Assembly (NCBI RefSeq): GCF_003696365.1
Contig: NZ_RFFM01000006.1
Coordinates: forward strand, 147,028-211,027
Direction of reading: 5' to 3'
Source of the DNA: Stutzerimonas zhaodongensis
Lineage (GTDB): Bacteria; Pseudomonadota; Gammaproteobacteria; Pseudomonadales; Pseudomonadaceae
DNA: 64,000 bases
Notes under the pieces: generated by a model
What the model saw: only the letters and a program-made list of their open reading frames with translations
What the model was told of the DNA's origin: nothing
Database searches by the model: none
Part shown: one piece after another, positions 7,872-16,081 of the stretch
Position numbering within the stretch: position 1 is the first letter of the stretch
Layout of the letters: every line of letters begins with the position of its first letter
Made by a program: the position numbers and the translations under genes

Positions 7872-9091
7872 GCGCCCTGCACATCCTCAACGCCCGATTG
7901 GGCATGACTGAAGCACTTCGGGAATTGCTGATAGAGGACGGGCGTTTCGTCTCCCAGTTCACCTCGGCCAGCTCGCCAGAGGTATTGGATCTGGGAGGAC
8001 GTCTGATCCTGCCCGGGTTGATTGAGACCCACATTCATTTGGACAAGGCCTGCATCCTCCAGCGCTGCCAGCTGGCCGAGGGGACGCTTGCCGAAGCCAT
8101 CGCCCAGACGCGGATCGCCAAGGCTTCGTTTACCGAAGAGGACGTCTACGTCCGCGGTGCTCATGTGCTGGAGAAGGCCATCGTGCAGGGCACCACGCAC
8201 ATGCGCACCCATGTGGAGATCGACCCGGGTATCGGCCTGACGAGCTTTCGCGCTGTGCGGCGGCTGAAGGAAGACTATGCCTGGGCCGTCACCCTGGAGA
8301 TCTGCGTATTCCCGCAGGAGGGCATGCTCAACAACCCAGGGACGGAGCAGCTGCTGTGCCAGGCACTGGAGGCGGGCGCCGAGGTGCTCGGCGGTTGCCC
8401 TTATACCGACAGCGACCCGGCCGCGCAGATACGCCGGCTGTTCGAGCTGGCGGTGCGCTATGACCGGGATCTGGACTTCCATCTGGATTTCGATCTGAAC
8501 CCCGACGGCATGACTATTGATGAGGTGATTCGCTGCACCGAGCTTCACCGCTGGGGTGGACGAGTTGCCGTGGGCCATGTAACCAAGCTCTCCGCGCTCC
8601 CGCTGGCGCATTTGCAAGAGGTGGCGCAGGCCTTGGCGCGTGCCGGTGTGAGCGTGACCGCGCTGCCTTCCACGGATCTTTTCCTCGGCGCGCGCGACCG
8701 ATTCCACGACAAGCCGCGTGGGGTCGCGCCGTTGTCGCAGCTGCACAGGTGTGGGGTGACCTGCTCATTGTCGACCAACAATATCGGCAATCCCTTCACC
8801 CCCTACGGCGATGCCTCGCTGGTGCGCCAGGCCAACCTCTTCGCCAACGTCGCCCAGCTGTCCACCGAGGCGGAGCTGCTGGACTGCCTCGGCTGGGTCT
8901 CGACTCAGTCGGCGCGCCTGCTGCGACTGCCAGATTACGGCCTTGAGCCCGGCTGCCGTGCCGATTTCATCGTCTTCGACGCCCCCTCGCCAGCCTCGGT
9001 CATTGCAGAGATCCGCCCACCGCTGATGGGGTTCAAGTCGGGTCGGCAGACCTTCGAGCGAGCTCTACCGCAACTGCTGGCGCCTCGCTAA
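7868..9091 (+). CDS. Amidohydrolase, cytosine-deaminase-like family
   Basis: 407 residues with the amidohydrolase barrel pattern: LILPGLIETHIHLDKA (HxH metal pair), RTHVEID, DFHLDFDL and GHVTK. The position that holds the metal-binding Asp in cytosine deaminase (GHDD...) reads STNNIGNPF, so Asn seems to replace Asp; this may be a property of its subfamily. The family hydrolyses or deaminates ring nitrogen compounds and amides in the cytoplasm. It overlaps the transporter gene by ATGA, so uptake and hydrolysis are co-expressed. The 3' end overlaps the convergent monooxygenase gene by 59 bp. Exact substrate unknown. Confidence 0.85.
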   Translation: MSALHILNARLGMTEALRELLIEDGRFVSQFTSASSPEVLDLGGRLILPGLIETHIHLDKACILQRCQLAEGTLAEAIAQTRIAKASFTEEDVYVRGAHVLEKAIVQGTTHMRTHVEIDPGIGLTSFRAVRRLKEDYAWAVTLEICVFPQEGMLNNPGTEQLLCQALEAGAEVLGGCPYTDSDPAAQIRRLFELAVRYDRDLDFHLDFDLNPDGMTIDEVIRCTELHRWGGRVAVGHVTKLSALPLAHLQEVAQALARAGVSVTALPSTDLFLGARDRFHDKPRGVAPLSQLHRCGVTCSLSTNNIGNPFTPYGDASLVRQANLFANVAQLSTEAELLDCLGWVSTQSARLLRLPDYGLEPGCRADFIVFDAPSPASVIAEIRPPLMGFKSGRQTFERALPQLLAPR

Positions 9092-9410
9092 CGCGGATGG
9101 ATGTCGCCGAGGCAGGGCTGAGCATTTTGATCGGAGTGATCACGAAGTCCTGGCTCAGATAGCTCATGCGCTGCTTGTGGAAATCCTGCATATGGGGCAG
9201 CGCGGTATGTGCAGCGAAGGCTTCGGCAGAGGTCCAGACCTCGAAAAAAATGAACAGGTTTGGATCCTGCGCGTCACGCAGCATGTGGTATTCGATGCAG
9301 CCCGGTTCGGCACGGCTGTGCTCGATATAGGCGAGGAACAGCGCTTCGAATGCCTCGGTTTTGTCTGGCTTCGTATGGGCGTGCAGGATAAATCCGTAGG
9401 GTTCTGGCAT
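9033..9410 (-). CDS. Antibiotic biosynthesis monooxygenase (YgiN-like) domain protein
   Basis: 125 residues. The first ~95 form the ABM dimeric alpha/beta-barrel fold (FILHAHTKPDKTEAFEALFL, EPGCIEYHMLRD, FFEVWTSAEAFAAH, HMQDFH), followed by a ~25-residue C-terminal extension that overlaps the amidohydrolase gene. Relatives oxidise quinols or polyketides without cofactors, or act as small stress proteins. It is divergent from the mdaB-like gene, which encodes a quinone reductase; the two may act on the same redox couple, as YgiN and MdaB do in E. coli. Confidence 0.82.
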   Translation of the reverse strand: MPEPYGFILHAHTKPDKTEAFEALFLAYIEHSRAEPGCIEYHMLRDAQDPNLFIFFEVWTSAEAFAAHTALPHMQDFHKQRMSYLSQDFVITPIKMLSPASATSIRVSEAPAVAVELARRSADPT

Positions 9411-9561
9411 GACGTCGCTCCGTATTGGTTAGAGCAACGCTATCGCAACAACACCCGTCTAATTAATGACTTTTCGACACTAGTCATTTGCCTGACTACG
9501 GGTGTTTCGCTTTGCGTCGGGTGGTTAGGCTACCGCCATTCGTAACAGCTCAGGGTTGCTC

Positions 9562-10152
9562 ATGAAAAAAGTACTACTGCTGAACGGCGGGAAGAATTTT
9601 GCCCATTCCGAAGGTCGCTACAACGCGACTCTGCATCAGACTGCCGTCGCGTTTCTCGATCGTGCGGGTTTCGATGTGAAGACTACCGAAATCGATCAGG
9701 GCTATGACCTGGCCGAGGAAGTGGCCAAGTTTCTCTGGGCCGACGTGATCATCTACCAGATGCCGGGCTGGTGGATGGGCGCGCCCTGGATCGTCAAACG
9801 TTACCTGGACGAAGTCTTCACCGAAGGACATGGCAGCCTCTACGCCAATGACGGGCGGACGCGCTCAGATGCTTCGCAGAAGTACGGCAGCGGTGGGCTG
9901 CTACAGGGCAAGCAGTACATGATTTCGGCCACCTGGAACGCGCCGCAGCAGGCCTTTGACGATCCGGCGGACTTTTTTGAGGGTAAGGGCGCCGATGCCG
10001 TTTACTTCCCATTCCACAAGGCCAACGAGTTTCTCGGCCTGAGCGGCTTGCCGACCTTCATCTGTGTCGACGTGATGAAGCAGCCGTCTATCGAAGCTGA
10101 TGTCGCACGTTACGAGCAGCATCTGGGAGCGGTATTCGGGCTGTCAGCCTGA
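9562..10152 (+). CDS. mdaB: NAD(P)H:quinone oxidoreductase, MdaB-like flavoprotein
   Basis: 196 residues from the ATG at 9562 (MKKVLLLNGGKNFAHSEGRY). It shows the flavodoxin-like fold of MdaB/YwrO: KVLLLNGGKNF at the FMN site, IIYQMPGWWMGAPWIVKRYL, and YFPFHKANEFLGL near the C-terminus. Length is close to E. coli MdaB. It should carry out two-electron reduction of quinones in the cytoplasm. The 150-bp spacer to the divergent ABM gene contains the promoters of both. Its 3' end lies 1 bp from the end of the convergent GntR gene. Confidence 0.88.
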   Translation: MKKVLLLNGGKNFAHSEGRYNATLHQTAVAFLDRAGFDVKTTEIDQGYDLAEEVAKFLWADVIIYQMPGWWMGAPWIVKRYLDEVFTEGHGSLYANDGRTRSDASQKYGSGGLLQGKQYMISATWNAPQQAFDDPADFFEGKGADAVYFPFHKANEFLGLSGLPTFICVDVMKQPSIEADVARYEQHLGAVFGLSA

Positions 10153-10153
10153 C

Positions 10154-10849
10154 TCAGAGATCACCGAGTATCTGTTTCAGGTCTACCTCGGGTTCGGCCA
10201 ATTCTTCCAGGGCCAGCTGGGCTTCGAGCTCGTCCAGATGCTCGAGCATTACCTTTATGGCGACCCGATGGTCGCCATGCTCGAGCGCAGTGATGATCTG
10301 CTCATGTTCATCGGAGGCACAGGCCGGATGGTCGTTACGCTGGTAGAGCGCGACGATCAGCGAGCTGCGCACCATCAGGTTGCCGAGAATTTCCGCCAGG
10401 ACCGCATTGCCGCAGATTTCTCCCAGCATCAGGTGAAACTCACTCAGTTCACGCACGATGTCCCGGCGGTCGCTGGCGCTGGTGGCCTTGCGTTCGTTGC
10501 GCATGTGATTGGCAATGCGCTGCCGGTTCTGGCGCATGGCATCAGGCGTGATGCTTTCAACGATGGCCGCCTCGATGGCGCGGCGTGCGGCAAAGACGTC
10601 GCGTGCTTCTTTGGCGGTGGGTTGCGACACCAGTGCCCCGCGGTTCGGCTCGATCGTCACGATGCGCTGCAACGCCAGCCGCTGCAGCGCGCTTTGCACG
10701 TGGTTGCGATTGGCTTTCAGCGCGTCGACGATCTGCGCCTCGATCAGCCGGGTGCCTGGCCGCAAGCGATGCTGAGCGATGGCCTTGGATAGGGCATCGA
10801 CGATCCGCTGCACTTCGGTCTGTTTGTTGGTAACGGTGTTGGACCCCAT
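10154..10849 (-). CDS. GntR-family (FadR/FCD) transcriptional regulator
   Basis: 231 residues. An N-terminal winged helix (~12-75: ALSKAIAQHRLRPGTRLIE, NHVQSALQRLALQRIVTI) is followed by an all-helical FCD ligand domain (~85-220) with the pattern AARRAIEAAIVE, EFHLMLGEICGN and SDEHEQIITALEHGD. These regulators bind a small acid or related metabolite and usually repress neighbouring catabolic genes. Its own upstream region, that of the GGT gene and that of the ABC operon share the motif TTGCTAGC, a plausible operator. Confidence 0.9.
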   Translation of the reverse strand: MGSNTVTNKQTEVQRIVDALSKAIAQHRLRPGTRLIEAQIVDALKANRNHVQSALQRLALQRIVTIEPNRGALVSQPTAKEARDVFAARRAIEAAIVESITPDAMRQNRQRIANHMRNERKATSASDRRDIVRELSEFHLMLGEICGNAVLAEILGNLMVRSSLIVALYQRNDHPACASDEHEQIITALEHGDHRVAIKVMLEHLDELEAQLALEELAEPEVDLKQILGDL

Positions 10850-10888
10850 ATCCCTGCCGACTCCACGATGGCGTTCCGCGCGCGTACG

Positions 10889-10900
10889 AGCGCTAGCAAT
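10889..10900. promoter_or_regulatory. Operator-like motif upstream of the GntR-family gene
   Basis: AGCGCTAGCAAT (reverse strand ATTGCTAGCGCT), about 40 bp upstream of the regulator start codon, shares the TTGCTAGC core with sites before the GGT gene and the ABC transporter operon. Only one copy is seen here, consistent with weaker autoregulation. Confidence 0.4.
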
Positions 10901-10945
10901 GGCGCATTATCGGCACTTGTCGCGCATCTTCAACCTCGGGAGGCT

Positions 10946-12514
10946 TCATTGTTGCCTTTGCCCGAGGCTGTTGCCCTGACCCCGTGGGTCATGCATCGCG
11001 AAGCGTCGGCCATCGGTTTCGATTGCGATCGCACCGGCCTGCCCGGTGTAGGGGCTGAGGGAGGGGATGATCTCGACTTCATGACCCATGTCCTCAAGCG
11101 TGCGGATCACCGATGGTTCGATGTCGGCTTCCAGTTTCAGGTTGTCGGTACTGTCGAAAAAGCTGCGTCCCAGCAGGAAGCGCGGCGTGCGCAGCGCCTG
11201 ATCGATTGGGCGAGCGAAATCCACCAACTGCGTAGCCAGGACCATCTGCGTCTGGGGTTGGCCGTCGCCGCCCTGGGTGCCGAAGAACAGGCGACGACCA
11301 TTGTCCGCCAGGTAGCAGGACGGGTTGAGCGTATGGGCCGGGCGCTTGCCGGGTGCCCAGGCATTCGGATGACCCGGATCGGCATTGAAGCCGGCGGCGC
11401 GGTTTTGCCAGAGCACCCCGGTGTCGCCGAGGATGCAGCCGGAACCGAAGTCGTGGAATAGGCTCTGGATCAGGCAGGCGGTGCGGCCTTCAGCGTCTGT
11501 AGCCGCCATCCAGACAGTGTCGGCAGGGCGACCTGACTCTGCCCACGGCGCGGCGCGCTGCTCGTCGACGCGCTCGGCATAGCCGGCAATATTGGCTTCG
11601 GACAGGCTTGCCGCGTAGTCCCAATCGCTGCTGCGCGGGTCATGCAGCTCACGGTTACGGCGCAGCAGCCCTTGTTTGATCGATTCGATCAGATAGTGGT
11701 AGTAACGAGCGCTGCCATTTTCGGGGACCGGCATGTGCTGCAGTGCCGCCATGGCCTGCAGGGTGTAGAGACCCTGACACGGCGGTGCGACGTTGAACAG
11801 CCGGCCCTGACGGTAGCGTACTGATATGGGCTCGACTTCTTCGGCACGTGTCGCGGCCAGATCTTGCCGTGTCAGGCCGCAATCCAGCCTGGCGAACGCC
11901 TCGGCAAATGCCTGAGCCAGCTCGCCCTTATAGAAATCGTCCACGCCATGACGCGCCAGCTGACTGAGGGTATCGGCCAGTTGCGGTTGCCGTAGCCGGT
12001 CGCCGGATTGAAGCCAGTTACCATCGCTCTTGCACAGTCGATGCAGATCCGGCAGGTCTTCGATCAGCCCTTTGCGCTGCTGCTGCCAGAAAAGCTGCGA
12101 TGCGGAGATCTCCACGCCGTGCTGCGCCGTCTCGGTTGCATCGCCGAGCAGGTCGGCCCAGCCCAGTCGGGAGCCCCATTCGTTGCGGCTGATGGTTTGG
12201 GCGACCTTCCAGCTGGCCAGTGCCCCGGCGGTGGTAGCCACCGCGCTCGGGCCGCGCAAGCCGATTTTGCCGCCCGAGGGAAGACGTTGCCCCGCTTGCC
12301 CGATTCCCACAATGGTGCGCACGCGACGGTCATGGATCATCCAGAGTGCATCGCCGCCGAGACCGGTCATGTGCGGGTAGACCGCAGCGAGCATGGCGCT
12401 GGCCGCGAGCATCGCATCGATAGCGTTACCGCCTGCTTCGAGCATGCGCATGCCGGTGGCAGTAGCGGTGGGGTGGGGGGTGCAAATGACGCCACGTCGG
12501 GATTCAGCCAACAT
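10946..12514 (-). CDS. Gamma-glutamyltransferase family protein, no signal peptide
   Basis: 522 residues covering the whole Ntn-hydrolase GGT fold. The N-terminal segment PHPTATATGMRMLEAGGNAIDAM and MTGLGGDALWMIHD are GGT landmarks. The likely autocleavage site is before Thr in GRPADTVWMAATDAEG, leaving a small subunit of about 190 residues with FGSGCILGDTGVLWQNR. Unlike classical periplasmic GGT, there is no signal peptide, so it is probably cytoplasmic. Such GGT-like proteins hydrolyse gamma-glutamyl or other amide bonds. It is controlled separately from the ABC operon but shares operator-like motifs with it. Substrate unknown. Confidence 0.88.
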   Translation of the reverse strand: MLAESRRGVICTPHPTATATGMRMLEAGGNAIDAMLAASAMLAAVYPHMTGLGGDALWMIHDRRVRTIVGIGQAGQRLPSGGKIGLRGPSAVATTAGALASWKVAQTISRNEWGSRLGWADLLGDATETAQHGVEISASQLFWQQQRKGLIEDLPDLHRLCKSDGNWLQSGDRLRQPQLADTLSQLARHGVDDFYKGELAQAFAEAFARLDCGLTRQDLAATRAEEVEPISVRYRQGRLFNVAPPCQGLYTLQAMAALQHMPVPENGSARYYHYLIESIKQGLLRRNRELHDPRSSDWDYAASLSEANIAGYAERVDEQRAAPWAESGRPADTVWMAATDAEGRTACLIQSLFHDFGSGCILGDTGVLWQNRAAGFNADPGHPNAWAPGKRPAHTLNPSCYLADNGRRLFFGTQGGDGQPQTQMVLATQLVDFARPIDQALRTPRFLLGRSFFDSTDNLKLEADIEPSVIRTLEDMGHEVEIIPSLSPYTGQAGAIAIETDGRRFAMHDPRGQGNSLGQRQQ

Positions 12515-12530
12515 GTCTCAAATCTCCTTG

Positions 12531-12542
12531 ATTGCTAGCGAT
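12531..12542. promoter_or_regulatory. Operator-like motif upstream of GGT gene, copy 1
   Basis: ATTGCTAGCGAT, 17 bp upstream of the GGT start codon, shares TTGCTAGC with the sites in front of the ABC operon and the regulator gene. A binding protein here would block translation-proximal transcription of the GGT gene. Confidence 0.42.
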
Positions 12543-12552
12543 CTGTTTTCAA

Positions 12553-12564
12553 TTTGCTAACGAC
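12553..12564. promoter_or_regulatory. Operator-like motif upstream of GGT gene, copy 2
   Basis: TTTGCTAACGAC is a one-base variant of the same core. Its centre is 22 bp from that of copy 1, nearly the same spacing as the pair at 3238/3259. Confidence 0.4.
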
Positions 12565-12632
12565 AAGGCAATAAACGTTCCGGATTGCATACGTGAGCGA
12601 TCGGCGTCGGGTGGTCGGAGCACGCGCTCCTG

Positions 12633-12667
12633 AAAAACAAAACCCCTCGCGGCGGGGCCGGGAGGGG
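12633..12667 (-). terminator. Rho-independent terminator of the pnt operon
   Basis: Reading the minus strand, a GC-rich hairpin with CCCCTC/GAGGGG at its base is followed by TTTTGTTTTT. It sits about 20 bp after the pntB stop codon. Confidence 0.75.
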
Positions 12668-12688
12668 CTCTGGTATAGCGGGTGTCAG

Positions 12689-14140
12689 TTACTCAACGGC
12701 TTTAACCATGTCCTCGACGACCTTCTTGGCATCGCCGAAGACCATCATGGTCTTGTCCATGTAGAACAGCTCGTTATCCAGGCCCGCATAACCGCTGGCC
12801 ATGGAACGCTTGTTGACGATGACCGTTTTGGCTTTGTACGCCTCGAGGATCGGCATGCCGGCGATGGGCGACTTCGGATCGTTCTTGGCCGCTGGGTTGA
12901 CCACGTCGTTGGCGCCGAGCACCAGCACCACGTCGGCCTGACCGAACTCGGAGTTGATGTCGTCCATCTCGAAGACCATCTCGTAAGGCACTTCGGCCTC
13001 GGCCAGCAACACGTTCATGTGGCCGGGCATGCGACCAGCGACGGGGTGGATCGCGTACTTCACGGTCACGCCCATGTGGGTCAGCTTCTCCGCCAGTTCC
13101 ATCAGTGCGTGTTGCGCGCGGGCCACCGCCAGGCCGTAGCCGGGCACGATGATCACGGTATCGGCATTCGACAGCAGGAACGCGGCGTCATCGCTGGAGC
13201 CGGATTTGACCGGGCGCTGTTCCTGGCTGCCGGTCGCTGGGCCGGCATCGGCGTCACCACCGAAGCCACCGAGGATGACGTTGAAGAACGAACGGTTCAT
13301 CGCTTTGCACATGATGTACGAAAGGATCGCCCCGCTCGAACCCACCAGGGAACCGGCGATGATCAGCATCGAGTTGTTCAGCGAGAAGCCGATACCGGCG
13401 GCCGCCCAGCCCGAGTAGCTGTTGAGCATCGAGACCACCACCGGCATGTCGGCGCCACCGATGGGGATGATGATCAGCACGCCGATGACGAAGGCCAGCG
13501 CCACCAGAATCATGAACGCAGTGAAGTTGCCGGTGAAGGTGTAGAACAGGCCCAGCACCAGAATCGCCACGCCGACGGCGAGGTTGATCTTGTGCTGGTT
13601 GGGGAACGACACCGGCGCGCCCTGGAACAGACGGAACTTGTACTTGCCCGAGAGCTTGCCGAAGGCGATCACCGAACCGGAGAAGGTGATGGCGCCGATG
13701 GCTGCACCGAGGAACAGCTCCAGGCGGTTACCGGCCGGGATCGGGTAGCCGATGGCCTGGACGATACCCAGCGACTGCGGTTCGAGCACTGCGGCGATAG
13801 CGATGAACACCGCCGCCAGGCCGATCATGCTGTGCATGAAGGCGACCAGCTCGGGCATCTTGGTCATCTCGACGCGCTTGGCCATCAGCGTGCCGATGGT
13901 GCCGCCGATCAGCAGACCCAGCACGATGAAGCCCAGCCCGCTCCAGGGGCTGGCGCTTTCGGCCAGCTGTGAGCCGAGCTTGAACACCAGAAACACCGTG
14001 GTGACCACGGCAATGCCCATGCCGATCATGCCGAACAGGTTGCCCCGGCGCGAAGTCGTGGGGTGCGACAGGCCTTTGAGGGCCTGGATGAAGCTCACCG
14101 AAGCGATGAGATAGAGCAGGGTGATCAGGTTCATGCTCAT
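12689..14140 (-). CDS. pntB: NAD(P)+ transhydrogenase subunit beta
   Basis: 483 residues. The N-terminal half carries about nine transmembrane helices ([20 protein letters not shown] onward), forming the proton channel with PntAB. The C-terminal ~180 residues form the NADP(H)-binding domain III ([56 protein letters not shown]). With the alpha subunits it couples proton entry to hydride transfer from NADH to NADP+. Its start overlaps the stop of pntAB by 4 bases. Full length for the family. Confidence 0.97.
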   Translation of the reverse strand: MSMNLITLLYLIASVSFIQALKGLSHPTTSRRGNLFGMIGMGIAVVTTVFLVFKLGSQLAESASPWSGLGFIVLGLLIGGTIGTLMAKRVEMTKMPELVAFMHSMIGLAAVFIAIAAVLEPQSLGIVQAIGYPIPAGNRLELFLGAAIGAITFSGSVIAFGKLSGKYKFRLFQGAPVSFPNQHKINLAVGVAILVLGLFYTFTGNFTAFMILVALAFVIGVLIIIPIGGADMPVVVSMLNSYSGWAAAGIGFSLNNSMLIIAGSLVGSSGAILSYIMCKAMNRSFFNVILGGFGGDADAGPATGSQEQRPVKSGSSDDAAFLLSNADTVIIVPGYGLAVARAQHALMELAEKLTHMGVTVKYAIHPVAGRMPGHMNVLLAEAEVPYEMVFEMDDINSEFGQADVVLVLGANDVVNPAAKNDPKSPIAGMPILEAYKAKTVIVNKRSMASGYAGLDNELFYMDKTMMVFGDAKKVVEDMVKAVE

Positions 14141-14457
14141 GGCTTGGACTCCGCCTTGGCGCCAGCGCGCTCCTTCTTCTTGAACATTTCCAGCATGCGG
14201 CGGGTTACCAGGAAGCCGCCGAAGACGTTCACTGCAGCCAGGGTCACCGCCAGGGTGCCCATCAGCTTGCCCATCGGGGTGACCGTCAGTGCCGCGGCCA
14301 GCATGGCGCCGACGATGACGATCGCCGAAATGGCGTTGGTAACCGCCATCAGCGGGGTGTGCAGCGCGGGGGTGACGTTCCAGACCACGTGGTAGCCGAC
14401 GTAGATCGCCAGCACGAAGATGATCAGGTTGTAGATGCCATCAGAAATCATGTCCAT
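14137..14457 (-). CDS. pntAB: NAD(P) transhydrogenase subunit alpha part 2 (membrane)
   Basis: 106 residues with three transmembrane helices ([53 protein letters not shown]). This matches the membrane portion of the alpha subunit, which in pseudomonads is a separate gene. It lies 12 bp after pntAA and overlaps pntB by ATGA. Confidence 0.96.
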   Translation of the reverse strand: MDMISDGIYNLIIFVLAIYVGYHVVWNVTPALHTPLMAVTNAISAIVIVGAMLAAALTVTPMGKLMGTLAVTLAAVNVFGGFLVTRRMLEMFKKKERAGAKAESKP

Positions 14458-14469
14458 GTTCAGGCTCCC

Positions 14470-15591
14470 TTAACCATTGGTGCGTACGACTTGGCCGTCA
14501 CGGCACATCAGGCACGCGGCGACGATGTCGTCTTCAAGATTGAGCTGGAACCGGGCTTCGCCATCGATCACCAGCTTGAGGAAGTCCAGCAGGTTGCGGG
14601 CGTATAGCGCCGACGCATCCGCTGGCACGAGGGTCGCCAGGTTGGTGTAGCCAACCAGGGTCACGCCGTGCTTGACCACCACCTGATCGGCTTCGGTCAA
14701 TGGACAATTACCGCCCTGAGAGGCGGCAAGATCGATCACCACCGAGCCTGGCTTCATCTGCTGCACGGTCTCTTCCTGCAACAGCGTTGGCGCCTTGCGG
14801 CCCGGAATCAGCGCGGTGGTGATGATGATGTCGGCCTGCTTGGCACGCTCGTGCACGGCTTGCGCCTGACGTGTCATCCAGGACGCCGGCATGGGACGGG
14901 CATAGCCGCCGACGCCTTCGGCGCATTCACGCTCTTCGTCGGTCTCGAACGGCACGTCGACGAATTTGGCACCCAGCGATTCGATCTGCTCCTTCACCGC
15001 CGGACGCACGTCCGAGGCTTCGATGACCGCGCCCAGGCGCTTGGCCGTGGCGATGGCCTGCAGGCCGGCAACACCGGCGCCAAGGATCAGCACCCGTGCG
15101 GCTTTCACCGTGCCGGCGGCGGTCATCAGCATCGGCATGAAGCGCGGATACTGGTTGGCGGCGACCATCACCGCCTTGTAGCCGGCGATGTTGGCCTGAG
15201 AGGAGAGCACGTCGAGGCTTTGCGCACGGGAGGTACGCGGTGCAGCCTCCAGGGCGAAGGCGGTGATGCCGCGTTCGGCCATCCGTGAAATGTTTTCGTT
15301 GTCGAAGGGATTGAGCATACCGACGAGTACCGTGCCGGGCTGCATTTGTGCCAGCTCGGTTTCGCTCGGTGCGTTCACCTTCAGCAGGATCTCTGCTGCG
15401 AACGCCGCAGCGGCATCGGCGATGGTTGCGCCTGCCGCTTCATAGGCACTGTCCGGGACGCTGGCCTGTAGGCCGGCCCCGCTCTGCACCGTCACCCGAT
15501 GCCCCTGGCCGATCAGCTTCTTGATGGTTTCCGGTGTCGCGGCAACGCGCGTTTCACCGGGCCTGGTTTCGAGAGGAACACCAATGTGCAT
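14470..15591 (-). CDS. pntAA: NAD(P) transhydrogenase subunit alpha part 1 (NAD-binding)
   Basis: 373 residues from the ATG at 15591 (MHIGVPLETRPGETRVAATP), with GGAGA 10 bp upstream; a longer upstream frame has no family resemblance. It has the AlaDH/PNT fold: RVLILGAGVAGLQAIATAKR is the Rossmann loop that binds NAD(H), and KPGSVVIDLAASQGGN is a conserved PNT motif. It is the soluble domain I of the transhydrogenase and the first gene of the three-gene operon, likely transcribed from the spacer shared with gspE. Confidence 0.96.
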   Translation of the reverse strand: MHIGVPLETRPGETRVAATPETIKKLIGQGHRVTVQSGAGLQASVPDSAYEAAGATIADAAAAFAAEILLKVNAPSETELAQMQPGTVLVGMLNPFDNENISRMAERGITAFALEAAPRTSRAQSLDVLSSQANIAGYKAVMVAANQYPRFMPMLMTAAGTVKAARVLILGAGVAGLQAIATAKRLGAVIEASDVRPAVKEQIESLGAKFVDVPFETDEERECAEGVGGYARPMPASWMTRQAQAVHERAKQADIIITTALIPGRKAPTLLQEETVQQMKPGSVVIDLAASQGGNCPLTEADQVVVKHGVTLVGYTNLATLVPADASALYARNLLDFLKLVIDGEARFQLNLEDDIVAACLMCRDGQVVRTNG

Positions 15592-16081
15592 TGTTCTTGT
15601 TCTCCTGCTTGATCGTAACCAGCGGTTGCTCGGTAACCCGGCTATCCCGCTGGCGTTACTTTTCGCCCGACCACTACGGTTGGCGGTCGGGTGTGGATCG
15701 GTTAACGGGCTCCTGCACTGCTGGTCGAGCACGCTATGGCGCGGCATTCTGCAAGGACTAAAAAAATCAAACAACTGTTTTAATCAGAACGGGAAAGTGG
15801 CGCTTCGTTCACGTTGTGACTATCAGATCGTTTCGCATCGCTACAGACAGCGCGGGTATTGGCTTCGACCTTCGTCTAAGGTTCCATAGCGGGTTATGCG
15901 CGGCGCAATCATGAATGACGGACCATAGACGGTGTATTCGTCGGCCGACTTGTCTGTATGCGACCTTGGTGCCGGTCGGTGCGGCGAATGCGTATAAAAA
16001 AACCGGGCGAAGGTTTGCAATGTCATGCATTCCTTGTAGTCCATAGCTGTTGGCCGCGCCGGCATCGGACCGCCGGCCAAC
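15592..16081. other. 490-bp divergent spacer pntAA / gspE
   Basis: No convincing gene is seen. It must hold the promoters of the pnt operon (minus) and the gsp operon (plus). A 7-bp hairpin CCCGACC/GGTCGGG (15666-15691) lies on the pnt side, and an A/T-rich stretch at 15763-15790 is a plausible promoter location. A 129-codon open frame on the minus strand (15841-16230) runs into gspE and looks spurious. Confidence 0.5.

Noticed and set aside
12593..13972. 459-codon plus-strand open frame
   Set aside because: Antisense to pntB, His/Asp/Arg-rich with no domain; it also crosses the pnt terminator.
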